A stretch of DNA of 5,549 nt. It comes from Treponema sp. (GTDB taxonomy: Bacteria; Spirochaetota; Spirochaetia; Treponematales; Treponemataceae). Numbering within the stretch: position 1 is the first letter of the stretch; every line of letters begins with the position of its first letter. The translations under genes and the position numbers were made by a program. Positions 1 to 5,067 of this stretch are shown piece by piece. The notes below the pieces were generated by a model. The model did not search any database, was not told where the DNA came from, and saw nothing but the letters and a program-made list of their open reading frames with translations. The stretch lies in the NCBI GenBank assembly GCA_016293915.1, contig JAEDCY010000077.1:1-5549 (forward strand). The letters run 5' to 3'.

Positions 1-447
1 AATCAGGAGTTTATGTTTCTTGAAGAAAAGAATGCGATTGTTCCCAACCCTCAAATAGAAATCCGTAAGGTTGAAAAGTGGACTGAAGAAATTGAAAATG
101 TTTTAGTCGAAGCGGAAGAGCCCTGGGAAACCAGAGTTGCAAAAAAGACTTTGGAATATCCGGGGGCCTGGATGTTTGCGGCACTTTTGAAGGGGAAGCC
201 TATTGGGCTCTTGTATGGGCATATTTCTGAGAGGGCCTGTCGGGTTGATTATCTGATTGTTTCTAAGAAGTACAGAAAGCTGGGAGCTGGGCGGGCACTT
301 TTTTACAAGTATGTGGAATGGTGCAAGGAACTGGGAATAGAAAACTGTTATATCTGGCCGGACGGAGAAACTCCAAAAAGAATTTATGAAGAAGGTGGCT
401 ATAGGCTTGCAGAAATCTGCAGGGCCGGTCGCGCGGTGATGGAGTGA
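1..447 (+). CDS. GNAT-family N-acetyltransferase, probably 5'-truncated by the window edge
   Basis: Predicted cytoplasmic enzyme transferring an acetyl group from acetyl-CoA to an amine; the substrate cannot be told. Numbered from the ATG at 13, the GNAT fold starts near residue 15 (IEIRKVEKW). The acetyl-CoA motif A is seen as LIVSKKYRKLGAGRA, with R88-x-x-G91-x-G93, followed by a helix and a late PKRIYEEGGYR segment at 121-131. The frame is open to the left edge with no stop. The ATG at 13 has an AGGAG only 3 bases away, which is tight, and about 14 residues precede the domain. I therefore suspect this is the C-terminal GNAT domain of a longer, perhaps tandem-GNAT, protein, although a 144-residue stand-alone protein starting at 13 is possible. 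The stop lies inside the first unit-like octamer (ATGGAGTG) of the repeat region that follows. Family assignment is firm; the start and substrate are not. Confidence 0.85.
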   Translation, partial: NQEFMFLEEKNAIVPNPQIEIRKVEKWTEEIENVLVEAEEPWETRVAKKTLEYPGAWMFAALLKGKPIGLLYGHISERACRVDYLIVSKKYRKLGAGRALFYKYVEWCKELGIENCYIWPDGETPKRIYEEGGYRLAEICRAGRAVME

Positions 448-475
448 GAGGTCGGCGTTGTGCAGTTGGGATGTC

Positions 476-559
476 ACGGAGTAACGGAACGACGGAATGT
501 CGGCAAACATTGTGAAGCCGTGATAGAACGGAGTATCGAGTTGACGAAGTAACGGAGTG
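476..559. repeat. Degenerate 8-bp tandem repeat, consensus ACGGARTR
   Basis: Three octamers lie head to tail at 476-499 (ACGGAGTA, ACGGAACG, ACGGAATG). Four more lie at 528-559 (ACGGAGTA, TCGAGTTG, ACGAAGTA, ACGGAGTG). The two blocks are separated by 28 bases and are not in the same octamer phase. A further unit-like ATGGAGTG at 439-446 overlaps the stop codon of the upstream acetyltransferase. The composition differs from the AT-rich sequence on the right. No protein or known element explains it. Confidence 0.65.
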
Positions 560-579
560 ATTTATGAAAATAAATCACT
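556..579. other. Perfect 9-bp stem-loop
   Basis: AGTGATTTA at 556-564 and TAAATCACT at 571-579 pair perfectly around a 6-base loop TGAAAA. The left arm begins inside the last octamer of the repeat. There is no T-run after it, so it is not a standard intrinsic terminator. The hairpin encloses the start codon of a 22-codon open frame (ATG at 564) that has a GGAG at 554-557, so it could mask that start if the frame is used. Confidence 0.5.
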
Positions 580-632
580 GGAAGCTGTGGCCGAAAAGAT
601 TTATTCGGAAGTTATTTAATAATGATAAATAG
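564..632 (+). other. Tiny 22-codon open frame with Shine-Dalgarno, unproven
   Basis: The frame runs from ATG 564 to TAG 630-632, with GGAG at 554-557 placed 6 bases before the start. The peptide would be strongly basic, with two Trp and two Phe residues (it contains NHWKLWPKRFIRKLF), like an amphipathic cationic peptide or the N-terminal stub of a lost membrane protein. I do not recognise it. At this length a chance frame is quite possible. Confidence 0.2.
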
Positions 633-640
633 AAAAGTTG

Positions 641-649
641 TGATATAAT
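641..649 (+). promoter_or_regulatory. Extended -10 promoter element TGATATAAT
   Basis: TATAAT at 644-649 is preceded by TG one base earlier, the extended -10 form of a sigma-70 type promoter. I see no good -35 at the usual distance, which an extended -10 can tolerate. Transcription would begin near 656. This gives a leader of about 160 bases before the DinB/DUF3795 gene, and that leader contains the 37-codon frame at 698-811. Confidence 0.5.
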
Positions 650-697
650 TACTGAAAGGATGCTTCCAAAAATCAATTTAATTTAATGATCAAATAA

Positions 698-811
698 ATG
701 AAAAATGGAAAACATAATTCTGAATACTTGGATTGTGGCGACGCTTATCCAATCACCACCGAACATGGTAAACTGATGATTACAAAGCAATTTATAAAAA
801 GCTGGTTATAG
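698..811 (+). CDS. Possible 37-residue leader ORF or gene remnant, unrecognised
   Basis: This open frame runs from ATG 698 to TAG 809-811 and encodes a hydrophilic 37-residue peptide ending in TKQFIKSWL. It has no clear Shine-Dalgarno. Its stop codon overlaps the AGGAAA ribosome-binding site (810-815) of the DinB/DUF3795 gene, whose ATG is 8 bases after the stop, so its translation could influence that gene. Its composition looks protein-like, but I know no matching family. It may be a small peptide, a regulatory upstream ORF, or the tail of a decayed gene. Confidence 0.3.
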   Translation: MKNGKHNSEYLDCGDAYPITTEHGKLMITKQFIKSWL

Positions 812-819
812 GAAACAAT

Positions 820-1881
820 ATGGATACAGAATGGTCAAACAAAAACAAAAAGATGCAAACGCTTATTGCAAAGGAAGCAACTTTTGCTGATGGAATAAAA
901 GTTCTTCTTGAGTTGCGCGCCGAGCTTTTTGAGCAGATAACTTCTATTGTAAAAACTTTTCCGCCTGTGGCTTTTTTTCAGATGCCTTTTGGGGTGGGGA
1001 AGGGTACGCATCATACGACGCTTGCCTGGTCGCTCTGGCACATTTTCCGCATTGAAGATATTGTTGTGCATTCGCTGATTTTGAAGGATGAGCAGATTCT
1101 TATTAGAGATGGGTGGTTAGATAAAACTAACAGCACCACTGTCACAACAGCCAATGAACTTGACGGTAACGCGATGATTAAATTTTCTAAGGCACTGAAC
1201 ATCAAAGCAACTTATGAATATTGCAAGGCTGTGATGGAGTCTACAAATAAAATGCTGGCAGCCTTGCAGTTTGTTGATTTGAAGAAAACCTTCACAACCG
1301 AAGACAAAGAGCGGCTCTCTGCCAGTAGGTGTGTAAGCAGCGACGAAAGTTCCGCCTGGCTGATAGACTACTGGTGCGGCAAAAACATCAAAGGGCTGAT
1401 TCAAATGCCTTTATCACGCCACTGGATTATGCATGTGGAAGCAATGAGGCGCATTAAAAACAAGCTGTGCCAACAGGCAAAAAAAGGTGTTGATCAGATT
1501 GCCTATTGCGGACTTTCCTGCGCGCACTGTTTTCTGACTGCTTGGTGTGGTTCTTGCAGGACAATTTACAACACCTGCTCTTTTGCAACCTGCTCACCGG
1601 ATGGAGTTTGCCCCAACACAGCCTGCTGCAAAGAAAAAGGCCTGGATGGCTGCTACGAATGCAGCGAACTTTATGATTGCAAGAAGGGCTTTTACTCGCT
1701 CGGGAAGGATACGAATGCGATAAGGGCAATGGCGCTCTTTATCCAAAAGCACGGTAAAAATGAATTGATTCGAGTTATGGACACAATGCATTCTAAAAAG
1801 AAGTTCGAAAAAATCCAGGATGTCCTGGGCGAGGAAATTGACGAGGGCTTAAAGATTCTGGAAGAATGGAGAAATAAATAA
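820..1881 (+). CDS. DinB-like / DUF3795 two-domain cysteine-rich protein
   Basis: This 353-residue protein has two parts. Residues about 15-215 look like a DinB/DUF664-type four-helix bundle, a metal-binding superfamily that includes thiol-dependent transferases. The candidate metal ligands are His64/65, His74, His84 and His201/His205 in the THHTTLAWSLWHI and LSRHWIMHVEAMRR segments. Residues about 227-353 are DUF3795, recognised by AYCGLSCAHC and a dense cluster of 13 Cys between 230 and 287, followed by a helical tail; this cluster very probably binds zinc or an iron-sulfur centre. The exact reaction is unknown. ATG 820 is chosen because AGGAAA (810-815) sits 4 bases before it; the Met at residue 12 has no such site. 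The GNAT start overlaps this stop (TAATG), so the two are probably translated together. No signal peptide or membrane segment is seen, so it should be cytoplasmic. The domain calls are confident; the function is not. Confidence 0.8.
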   Translation: MDTEWSNKNKKMQTLIAKEATFADGIKVLLELRAELFEQITSIVKTFPPVAFFQMPFGVGKGTHHTTLAWSLWHIFRIEDIVVHSLILKDEQILIRDGWLDKTNSTTVTTANELDGNAMIKFSKALNIKATYEYCKAVMESTNKMLAALQFVDLKKTFTTEDKERLSASRCVSSDESSAWLIDYWCGKNIKGLIQMPLSRHWIMHVEAMRRIKNKLCQQAKKGVDQIAYCGLSCAHCFLTAWCGSCRTIYNTCSFATCSPDGVCPNTACCKEKGLDGCYECSELYDCKKGFYSLGKDTNAIRAMALFIQKHGKNELIRVMDTMHSKKKFEKIQDVLGEEIDEGLKILEEWRNK

Positions 1882-2300
1882 TGACAAAAATAGAATACGT
1901 AACATCAAATGATAAAGCCTTCTGGTACAGTCTGGACAAGCACTTGCCGGAAAAAGAATTTGAAAATAAGGTTGCCAATAAGCAAGGCTACGTACTTTTT
2001 GCAGATGATAAACCTGTTGGACTTTTGCGTTATAATTTGTTTTGGGACAACACTCCTTTTTGCACTCTGCTTTTTATAGACTGGCAGGAACAGCATAAGG
2101 GCTACGGAAAACAATTATTGAAGCATTGGGAGGAGGATATGAAGGCACAGGGCTACGGTATGGTTCTAACTTCAACTCAGGTTGATGAAACAGCCCAGCA
2201 CTTTTATAGAAAAAACAGCTACAAAGATTGCGGCAGTCTTGTAATGAATATCCCGGGCTATGAACAGCCTATGGAAATGTTTTTGAGTAAAGGATTGTAA
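1881..2300 (+). CDS. GNAT-family N-acetyltransferase
   Basis: This is a compact 139-residue single-domain acetyltransferase that would use acetyl-CoA on an unknown amine. Motif A is seen as LLFIDWQEQHKGYGKQLL, with Q71-x-x-G74-x-G76. The C-terminal ETAQHFYRKNSYKDCGSLVM segment (103-122) is the usual motif B helix and strand carrying the common Tyr. The start is firm: ATG 1881 shares one base with the TAA of the DinB/DUF3795 gene, and GGAG at 1868-1871 lies 9 bases upstream. A decayed GNAT begins 9 bases after its stop, so the original operon probably had three genes. The coupling suggests this enzyme and the DinB/DUF3795 protein act on related substrates, but that is inference. Confidence 0.88.
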   Translation: MTKIEYVTSNDKAFWYSLDKHLPEKEFENKVANKQGYVLFADDKPVGLLRYNLFWDNTPFCTLLFIDWQEQHKGYGKQLLKHWEEDMKAQGYGMVLTSTQVDETAQHFYRKNSYKDCGSLVMNIPGYEQPMEMFLSKGL

Positions 2301-2309
2301 AATATTAAC

Positions 2310-2613
2310 ATGAAATTACGACCATATAAAGCCGAAGATTCTCAAATCATCTGCAGCTGGGTAAAGGATGAAAAAACTTTGTTTCAGTGGTCGGCTGATA
2401 GAATCGGGAAGTTTCCTTTGCAGGGAAACGAGTTAAATGAAAATTACGCAGAGAGAAAAGCAGGCCTGTTATGAGGCTGTGGGCTTTATGCCATTCAGCA
2501 AAAGAGTTATGAAGATTCTTGGTACTGACTGGGAATGCATTGATATGGAATTGGATATTGCAGTCTATCTGATTGCAAATGAAAATGCGATTCCTTTGAC
2601 ATTGCAGTTTTAA
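2310..2613 (+). pseudogene. GNAT acetyltransferase pseudogene, internal deletion plus frameshift
   Basis: The frame from ATG 2310 gives a typical GNAT N-terminus: MKLRPYKAED, then ICSWVKDEKTLFQWSADR, ending near LNENYA. It stops at TGA 2472-2474. The +1 frame from about 2452 continues with REKQACYEAVGF, and later GTDWECIDMEL, which are the C-terminal motif B and end of the same kind of protein. The central acetyl-CoA-binding part (motif A, [RQ]xxGx[GA]) is absent, so I estimate roughly 60-80 residues have been lost. The gene begins 9 bases after the intact GNAT and was likely the third gene of that operon. Residues after MELDI in the +1 frame, to TAA 2611-2613, are not recognisable and may be read-through into junk. 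It cannot encode a working enzyme. Confidence 0.75.
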
Positions 2614-2614
2614 T

Positions 2615-2695
2615 AGAATTGAGTACAGTGTCAAGCGAGTCAACCCGCATATTTATCTTGATAATTCAATCGCAGAACGATCTATCAAACCATTT
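2615..2695 (+). mobile_element. Remnant of an IS66-type transposase (C-terminal DNN/ER motif region)
   Basis: One frame reads RIEYSVKRVNPHIY followed by LDNSIAERSIKPF. IS66-family transposases carry the pattern Y-x-L-x-R...(I/L)DNN-x-x-ER-x-I-RPF near their C-terminus, so LDNSIAERSIKPF is a close match. The residues normally found between KR and the DN motif are shortened, and the expected continuation (V-x-GRKNWLF) is missing because the similarity stops at 2695. No IS66 accessory genes or ends are nearby. Only this scrap remains, directly after the broken GNAT, so a transposon insertion and deletion probably destroyed that gene. Confidence 0.6.
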
Positions 2696-2705
2696 TTGAA
2701 CCCCA

Positions 2706-2750
2706 AGGTGTCTGGACGGCTTCCCAGGGGCCCAAAATTGACGGACACCT
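2706..2750. repeat. Imperfect inverted repeat AGGTGTC...GACACCT, possible insertion-sequence end scar
   Basis: AGGTGTC (2706-2712) and its exact inverse, within ACGGACACCT (2741-2750), are separated by about 30 bases that include the GGGCCC palindrome at 2728-2733. The outer arms continue as TGGAC and CGTC, which are similar to each other but not identical. The block starts just where the IS66 similarity ends. It could be a fused pair of IS ends, a tiny non-autonomous element, or an ordinary stem-loop. Confidence 0.35.
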
Positions 2751-2792
2751 AAAAGCACTATACATAATACTACTTATAATAGAAATTCTGTC

Positions 2793-2820
2793 TACCAATA
2801 GATTATTTTCTATTGTAGTA
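2793..2820. other. AT-rich stem-loop downstream of the ZIP gene
   Basis: CAATAGA (2796-2802) pairs perfectly with TCTATTG (2809-2815) around the loop TTATTT, and TAC/GTA at the outer ends can add three more pairs past a small bulge. It lies 43 bases beyond the stop of the minus-strand ZIP gene and is the only hairpin that could help end that transcript. There is no T-run on either side, so it is not a canonical intrinsic terminator. It might instead protect an mRNA 3' end. Confidence 0.3.
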
Positions 2821-2863
2821 AGCGTCAAAGAAATTGATGCTTCAAAGCGAGCATGTCGAATAA

Positions 2864-3643
2864 TTATCCCAGCGCAACATCCAGAATCATCATCAAAGCA
2901 AACCCCAGCATGAAGGCGATTGTTCCCCAATCAGAATGCTCGCCTTCTGACATTTCCGGCACAAGCTCTTCTACTACAACGTAAATCATAGCACCAGCGG
3001 CAAAACTCAAGAAGTATGGAAGCACCGGCATAACAAGACTCGCAAGCAAGATTGTCAAAAATCCGGCAACCGGCTCAACTACTCCAGACAGAACTCCGTA
3101 CCAGCATGCCTTTCCCTTTGAAAAGCCTTTTGAATGCAGCGGCATGGAAATGATTGCCCCTTCTGGAAAATTCTGAATTGCAATACCCAAAGCAAGACTA
3201 AGAGCACCGGCCTCCGTAATCTGTGCAGAACCAGATGCCCAGCCTGCATACAAAATACCAACGGCCATTCCTTCAGGAATATTATGAAGTGTAACAGCCA
3301 GCACCATCATAGTAGTTTTCTGCAATTTTGATTTCACACCTTCCTGTGTTTCATCAAGATGCATATGAGGAACTGTTGTGTCCAAGATAAAAAGAAAAAT
3401 CATTCCAAGACAAAAGCCCACTGCCGCCGGAATAAAAGCAAGCCTTCCACGGTCACTTGACATTTCCATTGAAGGAATAAGAAGACTCCAGACAGATGCG
3501 GCCACCATTACGCCGGCCGCAAAGCCTGAAAGTATTTTCTGAATACGAGCATCCAGTTCTTTCTTCATAAAGAACACCAGAGCCGAACCAAGAGCAGTTC
3601 CAAGAAATGGAATCAAAAGTCCTTTTGCAATTATATAAGTCAT
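2864..3643 (-). CDS. ZIP-family divalent metal transporter (GufA/ZupT-like)
   Basis: Inner-membrane importer of zinc and possibly Fe(II) or Mn(II); 259 residues, normal for bacterial ZIP proteins. About eight membrane segments can be drawn at roughly 4-26, 36-57, 68-90, 110-131, 145-166, 179-202, 206-226 and 240-258. The family's metal site is plain: HNIPEG at 120-125 in segment 4 and QNFPEG at 157-162 in segment 5. E190 (GVVEP) and EELVPE (225-230) follow in the later helices. PHMHLDE (92-98), before segment 4, is the His-bearing variable loop, though short. I start at ATG 3643, which gives a classical hydrophobic N-terminus (MTYIIAKGLLIP). A longer frame from 3682 would add 13 polar residues overlapping the upstream acetyltransferase. 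The gene lies 17 bases after that acetyltransferase on the same strand and also has its own extended -10 box in the gap. No Zur or Fur operator was recognised. Confidence 0.9.
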   Translation of the reverse strand: MTYIIAKGLLIPFLGTALGSALVFFMKKELDARIQKILSGFAAGVMVAASVWSLLIPSMEMSSDRGRLAFIPAAVGFCLGMIFLFILDTTVPHMHLDETQEGVKSKLQKTTMMVLAVTLHNIPEGMAVGILYAGWASGSAQITEAGALSLALGIAIQNFPEGAIISMPLHSKGFSKGKACWYGVLSGVVEPVAGFLTILLASLVMPVLPYFLSFAAGAMIYVVVEELVPEMSEGEHSDWGTIAFMLGFALMMILDVALG

Positions 3644-3649
3644 AACTAA

Positions 3650-3658
3650 ATTATAACA
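3650..3658 (-). promoter_or_regulatory. Extended -10 element TGTTATAAT before the ZIP gene
   Basis: Read on the minus strand, a perfect TATAAT preceded by TG and one base lies in the 17-base gap after the acetyltransferase stop. It ends 6 bases before the ZIP ATG at 3643. A transcript from it would start at or next to the ATG and so have no ribosome-binding site. An AAGGTG 13 bases before the ATG could serve as a distant Shine-Dalgarno on read-through mRNA. The -35 region is poor. Confidence 0.45.
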
Positions 3659-3660
3659 CC

Positions 3661-4179
3661 TTAAATCTTTTTCTGCATCCAAAGAAGATCGTAATAGCGA
3701 TCAAATTTTTTTCCAACATCCTTCAGCAGTCCCGCCATAACATAGCCTTCTCTAAGATGAAATTTGTAGCTGTCCTTTGTCAGATACTCGTCCTCGCGCT
3801 CACAGTAAGCAACGCCCGCAAGAAGATTTTCAATCCCCATTTTTTTGAGGCGCTCTTCCAGATGCTTATAAAGCAGCGAGCCCACTCCCATTCTGCGGCA
3901 ATTCTTATCAACATAAATCGAAGTTGCAACCGTCCAGTCATAAGCCTCTCGCTTACTGTAGGCACTTGCATAAACATAGCCCACAACCCCGCCGTCCTTT
4001 TCGCAAACCAGATAAGGATATTTTTCTTTAATATTCTTGATGCGTCCCTTAAACTCGTCCACAGTCGGAACATCATATTCAAAAGAAACAGCAGTCTCAG
4101 TTATATAAGGAGCATAAATCTCAACCAAGCGCGCTGCATCGTCAAGAGTCGCTTCACGGATTTTTAATTGTACATTCAT
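3661..4179 (-). CDS. GNAT acetyltransferase, phosphinothricin/methionine-sulfoximine acetyltransferase-like
   Basis: This 172-residue cytoplasmic enzyme belongs to the Pat/Bar/MddA branch of GNATs. Members acetylate phosphinothricin, methionine sulfone or sulfoximine and related amino-acid analogues; the real substrate here is unknown. Family marks are IREATLDDAARLVEIYAPYI at the N-terminus, ETAVSFE (28-34), YASAYSKREAYDWTV (70-84), motif A as CRRMGVGS with R95-R96-x-G98-x-G100, DEYLTKDSYKFHLREGY (130-146), and the C-terminal RYYDLLWM. His141 matches the family's conserved His. The Glu of the usual WTVE is Ala86 here (DWTVATSIYV), which may affect catalysis. I chose the Met at 4179 (MNVQLKIRE) over the Met two codons earlier (4185). 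A -10-like TAAAAT ends 6 bases before 4179, and no Shine-Dalgarno supports either. It lies directly upstream of the ZIP transporter and may be co-transcribed with it. Confidence 0.88.
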   Translation of the reverse strand: MNVQLKIREATLDDAARLVEIYAPYITETAVSFEYDVPTVDEFKGRIKNIKEKYPYLVCEKDGGVVGYVYASAYSKREAYDWTVATSIYVDKNCRRMGVGSLLYKHLEERLKKMGIENLLAGVAYCEREDEYLTKDSYKFHLREGYVMAGLLKDVGKKFDRYYDLLWMQKKI

Positions 4180-4185
4180 ACACAT

Positions 4186-4191
4186 ATTTTA
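4186..4191 (-). promoter_or_regulatory. Possible -10 element TAAAAT for the Pat-like gene
   Basis: On the minus strand TAAAAT ends 6 bases before the ATG at 4179 and touches the alternative ATG at 4185. No Shine-Dalgarno is present. The expected -35 zone falls in the hairpin of the neighbouring structured repeat (about 4209-4214, reading TTCCCC) and is weak. The geometry matches the other leaderless-looking starts in the window. Confidence 0.3.
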
Positions 4192-4207
4192 ATGAATTAT
4201 TTTTTGA

Positions 4208-4293
4208 GGGGGAAGTCTCCCCCTGTCTTCAGCCCGCTTCGCGGTCTTCCGCCACCCCTTCTCCTAAGGGGGGGTCTCCCCCTTAAAAACCCC
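4208..4293 (+). repeat. Structured dispersed repeat, copy 1 (three-hairpin element)
   Basis: The order is: stem GGGGGA/TCCCCC (4208-4213 with 4218-4223); a 42-base core containing the small hairpin CCGC-TTC-GCGG (4234-4244); stem AAGGGGG/CCCCCTT (4266-4272 with 4278-4284); then a run AAAAACCCC. Copy 2, in inverted orientation at 5357-5440, matches the core at 36 of 40 aligned positions. Its outer stems have different bases but still pair. The copy lies between the divergent Pat-like and AlkD-like genes, inside neither, and its right end is a few bases from the AlkD -35. The layout is REP- or MITE-like; no transposase is linked. Confidence 0.75.
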
Positions 4294-4302
4294 ATTTTGA
4301 AT

Positions 4303-4331
4303 TTGGAGTTACATACAATCTATGCTACAAT
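4303..4331 (+). promoter_or_regulatory. Promoter of the AlkD-like gene
   Basis: A -35-like TTGGAG (4303-4308) is followed after exactly 17 bases by TACAAT (4326-4331), and TGC before it makes an extended -10. The expected transcription start is about 4338-4339, which is the ATG itself. The mRNA would therefore be leaderless, in line with the lack of any Shine-Dalgarno before 4339. Confidence 0.5.
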
Positions 4332-4338
4332 ACAAAAT

Positions 4339-5067
4339 ATGACAAGGATTCAAAAAATTCTTTTTAAATACCAGGACACAAAATATGCCGACTTTTCTGC
4401 AAAGCTGGTACCTACCCTGCCCCGCAAAGCCTTTATCGGAGTTCGCTCTCCGTCTTATAAAAATATCATCCGCGAAATTAAAGAGCTGCCGCCGGCCGAG
4501 CTTGAGTCTTTTCTCACCAACCTGCCTCACAAATATCACGAAGAAAACTGCCTGCAAATTGCCCTTATAAATAAAATCAAGAATTATGACGAATGCCTGT
4601 CCGCCCTCGAAAACTTTCTTCCATACATAAACAGCTGGGCAGTAAGCGACGGACTAAATCCGCCCGTGCTCAAAAAGAACCGCCAGCTTCTTTTACCAAA
4701 ACTTCAACTCTGGATTCGCTCCGACAAACCTTTTACACAACGCGTTGGAATGCTGCTTTTAATGAAGTATTTTCTTGATGAGGATTTTAAGAGCGAATAT
4801 CTTGAGTTACCAGCTCAAATCCGCAGCAAAGAATATTACGTAAACATGATGACTGCCTGGCTCTTTGCCGAAGCCCTTGTAAAACAATGGGACACAGCAA
4901 TCACTTTTATTCAAAATAAAAAGCTGGATGTATGGACACACAACAAGGCAATTCAAAAAGCCTGCGAAAGTTTTCGCATTTCCGACGAACACAAGAAATA
5001 CTTAAAAACTCTCAGAATGAGAGCCCAGCGGAAGACCGCTTGCTCTCCCCCCCCAGGGTGGCCTTAA
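4339..5067 (+). CDS. DNA alkylation repair protein, AlkD-like HEAT-repeat family
   Basis: Cytoplasmic all-helical protein of the AlkD family (COG4912 type), which removes alkylated bases such as 3- or 7-methylpurines from DNA. The product is 242 residues against a usual ~225-235. The family marks are INSWAVSDGL (97-106), with W100 and D104 spaced like the catalytic Trp and Asp of Bacillus cereus AlkD, then RVGMLLLMKYF (135-145), YYVNMMTAWLFAEAL (166-180) and WTHNKAIQKACESFRISDEHKKYL (199-222). R135 and W174 are probable counterparts of other active-site residues. I start at ATG 4339; the frame is open back to 4168, but those 57 codons run through the structured repeat and are not protein-like. 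The last 12 residues (from R231, a Pro-rich tail) come from a scrap of the same repeat, so the original C-terminus was likely replaced. It has its own promoter and stands alone as a unit. Confidence 0.87.
   Translation: MTRIQKILFKYQDTKYADFSAKLVPTLPRKAFIGVRSPSYKNIIREIKELPPAELESFLTNLPHKYHEENCLQIALINKIKNYDECLSALENFLPYINSWAVSDGLNPPVLKKNRQLLLPKLQLWIRSDKPFTQRVGMLLLMKYFLDEDFKSEYLELPAQIRSKEYYVNMMTAWLFAEALVKQWDTAITFIQNKKLDVWTHNKAIQKACESFRISDEHKKYLKTLRMRAQRKTACSPPPGWP
5027..5040. repeat. Partial third copy of the structured-repeat core inside the AlkD-like 3' end
   Basis: GCGGAAGACCGC (5028-5039) is the exact reverse complement of 12 bases in the core of copy 1 (4241-4252), and 11 of these also occur in copy 2 (5394-5404). 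Here it has become a perfect small hairpin, AGCGG-AAGA-CCGCT. An 8-base C-run and AGGGTGG follow, resembling the G/C-runs of the element's stems. The matching part is short, so derivation from the element is likely but not certain. Confidence 0.45.

Larger units (their letters stand above)
448..819. other. 372-base intergenic region rich in repeats and small signals
   Basis: No gene of normal size is present. The left half holds an octamer tandem repeat (476-559) and a perfect 9-bp hairpin (556-579). The right half is AT-rich and carries an extended -10 element (641-649) that would drive the downstream DUF3795 gene. Two tiny open frames (564-632 and 698-811) are described separately. No canonical terminator with a T-run follows the upstream GNAT. 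Confidence 0.7.

Noticed and set aside
103..510. 135-codon minus-strand open frame opposite the first acetyltransferase
   Set aside because: It is antisense to a clear GNAT domain, its own translation shows no domain, and its N-terminal part is translated octamer repeat.
448..560. Integron cassette recombination site (attC), considered because some treponemes carry integrons with GNAT cassettes
   Set aside because: I found no paired RYYYAAC/GTTRRRY core sites and no long imperfect palindrome of attC form between the genes, and the genes lie on both strands with varied spacing.
2738..2768. Rightward promoter TTGACG with a downstream TACATA/CATAAT
   Set aside because: The spacing is imperfect for the better -10, and no plus-strand gene follows for more than 1 kb; it may be a leftover of an IS end.
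3644..3682. Thirteen-residue N-terminal extension of the ZIP transporter
   Set aside because: The added residues are polar, lie in another frame of the acetyltransferase end, and would precede an otherwise typical ZIP start. The extended -10 box in the gap also supports the shorter form.
4207..4293. Intrinsic terminator at the G/C-rich hairpins
   Set aside because: The adjacent homopolymer runs are on the wrong side: T-run before and A-run after on the plus strand. The pairing is also part of a repeat found twice.
4168..4338. 57-codon upstream extension of the AlkD-like frame
   Set aside because: It runs through the structured repeat, gives a Pro/Leu/Arg-rich low-complexity stretch, and overlaps the start of the divergent Pat-like gene. 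The family's N-terminus begins at 4339.
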